Assembly (NCBI GenBank): GCA_910586505.1
Contig: CAJUGV010000002.1
Location: 62,001 to 126,000 of the forward strand
Source: an uncultured Paraprevotella sp.
GTDB taxonomy: Bacteria > Bacteroidota > Bacteroidia > Bacteroidales > Bacteroidaceae
Direction of reading: 5' to 3'
Length of the DNA stretch: 64,000 bases
The position numbers and the translations under genes are program-made. Positions 63,501 through 64,000 of this stretch are shown one piece after another. The notes beneath the pieces were generated by a model. That model was not told the origin of the DNA. It did not search any database and was given only the letters and a program-made list of their open reading frames with translations. Within the stretch, counting starts at the first letter, position 1, and each line of letters begins with the position of its first letter.

Positions 63501-64000
63501 TCTGGTTTTATTGGTTCTGGTGTTTTTTACTTTCATCTTCCTGGTGTATATCGTTTATTTTCGCCGACGTATCCTCTTTCGTTTCAATGTGATGCAGGTC
63601 CTGGGCGTGAACCAGGCCATGCTGAAAGTGGTAGACAAGTATGAACAATGCGGGAATACCGGTGAAATGATGTCGGCGCTTCTTTCCGTCGTATTGTCAC
63701 GCCTGAAAGAATTACATGAAACAAACAGTATCCGTCTCTTGTTGTACAGATCGCGGGAAGATAAATTAGGAGTATTCTCAAGGGGAAATAGTTTCTACGA
63801 GGTTCTGTCAGAATCCTTACTTGACAGGGCCTATGAAACGGAGACGGTCGTCTTCGATGAAATATCCAATATACAAGCCTATCCTTTGCTTGTCAGAACG
63901 GGAAAGAACGAGTTGTTCTGCATCGGTTCGCTGGCTGTGAATTACGGTATATATCGAATGCAGAAGAAGGATTTCGTACTGGAGGAGTATATTGTGAATT
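60547..64000 (+). CDS. Very large membrane sensor with internal histidine-kinase ATPase domain (runs off the window)
   Basis: An open frame of more than 1,150 codons from ATG 60547 with no stop. Order: TM helix at about 15-33; a helical TPR-like sensor region (35-455, DUF5112-like); TM helix at 459-483; a coiled-coil linker; a HisKA-like helix with His589 in LVHSITPF; and an HATPase domain with N-box TLIDNARKFTP (about 695), G1 DTGCGL (about 728) and G2 GSGFGLLN (about 764). After this comes an internal hydrophobic signal-like segment (812-833), a second extracytoplasmic module, a TM helix (about 982-1008) and a cytoplasmic domain cut by the window. Resembles Bacteroides DUF5112/DUF5113 proteins. 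Phosphotransfer partner unknown. Confidence 0.85.
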   Translation, partial: MRKPIVSIKGKKKIAALCILGILGIYILARGYYWHSSSLPDSDTVRAVDSLNDKVRRARFVCPDSALLLARDAVRISRNYEDGRNEALNHQMFVRFLRMDFDGCLELYNHIQQTTDNQIELLISEVNMMMISQRAAQNRMFFDYYNRALERIRRIREEYDEIEGRTKERLDYALVEFNLTTSDCYMHLMQEQEAGKHLQAIDMEGYIQQNKDLLTDYYYQSGVVIQNREDLGPERIIDAFDNFYLSYTNAVHCGNIYFTSLLEQVFSEIFSHSSYYNIIQKTRATELDYLYNIFVTEEETLPSVSPSLNLSTAMAKKALNDAGRCGSLLLKINGYRVLGNVMFVRGEYNRALNCLETALSYLNLHHQMFYPEDKKRLLASYEAGGDSAVDMQWAIDANIQTIPVYLAYIRERLSVTYSALNEKQKSDFNRNLYLDLMDFTRQDKSLESRAILLSQDNKILNTVLITLIILTLIFCFFLFLYAHKWKKRDAEQYSLLKEMSDWFMAVAFARSEQGLDEAFNVYPWIKKEKRILREIIRPYIKWMEKNRTLSGQMDEERMQLQEDFLQNERQIARDKRKNISKRAKVSLVHSITPFIDRILYTVHKMEKRNQYDEDSLEYIGELAGEINKYNNVLAEWIRLNHGELGLTIESFPIQELFTLLEKGRYNFKRKDIDFQVIPSDAWVKADRALTFFMLNTLIDNARKFTPAGGRVTVSAEELEDAVDIKVLDTGCGLTESEIELIMSSKIYDAQQIGLGSSSIHKEKGSGFGLLNCKGIIEKYRKSGEFFNVCRFHVESKEKQGCCFSFRLPKGVIRSCMLLLILITQSFFCPAEIHAIRTNVKNVARSETGVDYGELTQALFYADSVYFSNVDGNYYQSMRYADSCFKYINIYYADLLPRKCINRRLTTAGCGTEELEWLSQGIKADYYLIMCIRNEVAVAALGLHEWDIYEFNNIRFTHLYKLLTKDESLGRFYAGQRSTQANLSVSLVLLVLVFFTFIFLVYIVYFRRRILFRFNVMQVLGVNQAMLKVVDKYEQCGNTGEMMSALLSVVLSRLKELHETNSIRLLLYRSREDKLGVFSRGNSFYEVLSESLLDRAYETETVVFDEISNIQAYPLLVRTGKNELFCIGSLAVNYGIYRMQKKDFVLEEYIVN

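Noticed and set aside
1..64000. tRNA, rRNA or insertion-sequence genes
   Set aside because: None could be recognised by reading; a covariance-model scan was not possible here.

Overview
The window comes from a gut-type Bacteroidales genome, most likely Bacteroides; the species cannot be told from sequence alone. The evidence is the promoter style (a TAnnTTTG -7 box with, in places, a TTTG -33 box), the complete Bat aerotolerance operon, the Bacteroidetes order rpmB-rpmG-DUF4295-ftsY-rimO, the mutY-ssb-gldE cluster, DUF4923, DUF5686 and DUF5112/5113-like proteins, and a GT3-type glycogen synthase paired with an alpha-glucan phosphorylase. It is mostly chromosomal core. No rRNA, tRNA, CRISPR array or insertion sequence was seen; the only mobile-type gene is one tyrosine recombinase.

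Layout. 1-2.6 kb: galactose operon on the minus strand (galM, sugar MFS permease, partial galK). 2.7-8.0 kb: minus-strand housekeeping genes (folC, dnaJ, grpE, a YbiT-like ABC-F ATPase whose second ATPase site is degenerate, cdd). 8.1-11.1 kb: a glucosaminidase/LysM cell-wall enzyme, a putative outer-membrane protein, and an exported alpha/beta hydrolase, with a 22-bp periodic repeat array between the convergent genes. 11.5-18.9 kb: plus-strand genes map, tsaD, pncC-type cinA, rpmB, rpmG, DUF4295, ftsY, rimO, an HU protein, and an unusual membrane protein joining an HU domain, one TM helix and a LysM domain. 18.9-28.1 kb: a tightly packed nine-gene operon moxR-DUF58-(BatD-like helper)-batA-batB-batC-batD-batE-PAP2.

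28.1-36.4 kb: GH25 lysozyme, a two-domain esterase (alpha/beta hydrolase plus SGNH), ribonuclease G, a tiny mS38/bS22-like ribosomal protein gene, an HU protein, mutY, ssb, gldE and a phosphopantetheinyl transferase. 36.5-39.6 kb: a second 22-bp repeat array and a decaying tryptophan operon. Its promoter, a leader peptide with three consecutive Trp codons, the attenuator, trpB and trpG look intact, but trpE has lost its middle and trpDCFA are not next to it. 39.7-45.5 kb: envelope and hypothetical genes, a porin, and a secreted M6 metalloprotease with a T9SS-type C-terminal motif.

45.7-50.0 kb: glycogen synthase and phosphorylase. 50.4-51.6 kb: a lone tyrosine recombinase. 51.6-60.5 kb: FKBP, ribosomal protein S16 with a long Ala/Glu/Lys tail, an OPT transporter, a DUF5686 outer-membrane protein, rarA and formate-THF ligase. 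60.5 kb to the end: the first >1,150 codons of a very large membrane sensor with a histidine-kinase ATPase domain in its middle.

Most notable: a textbook-style trp attenuator in front of a broken trp operon, the HU-TM-LysM protein, the one-sided degeneration of the ABC-F ATPase, and two 22-bp periodic arrays that both lie between convergent genes.
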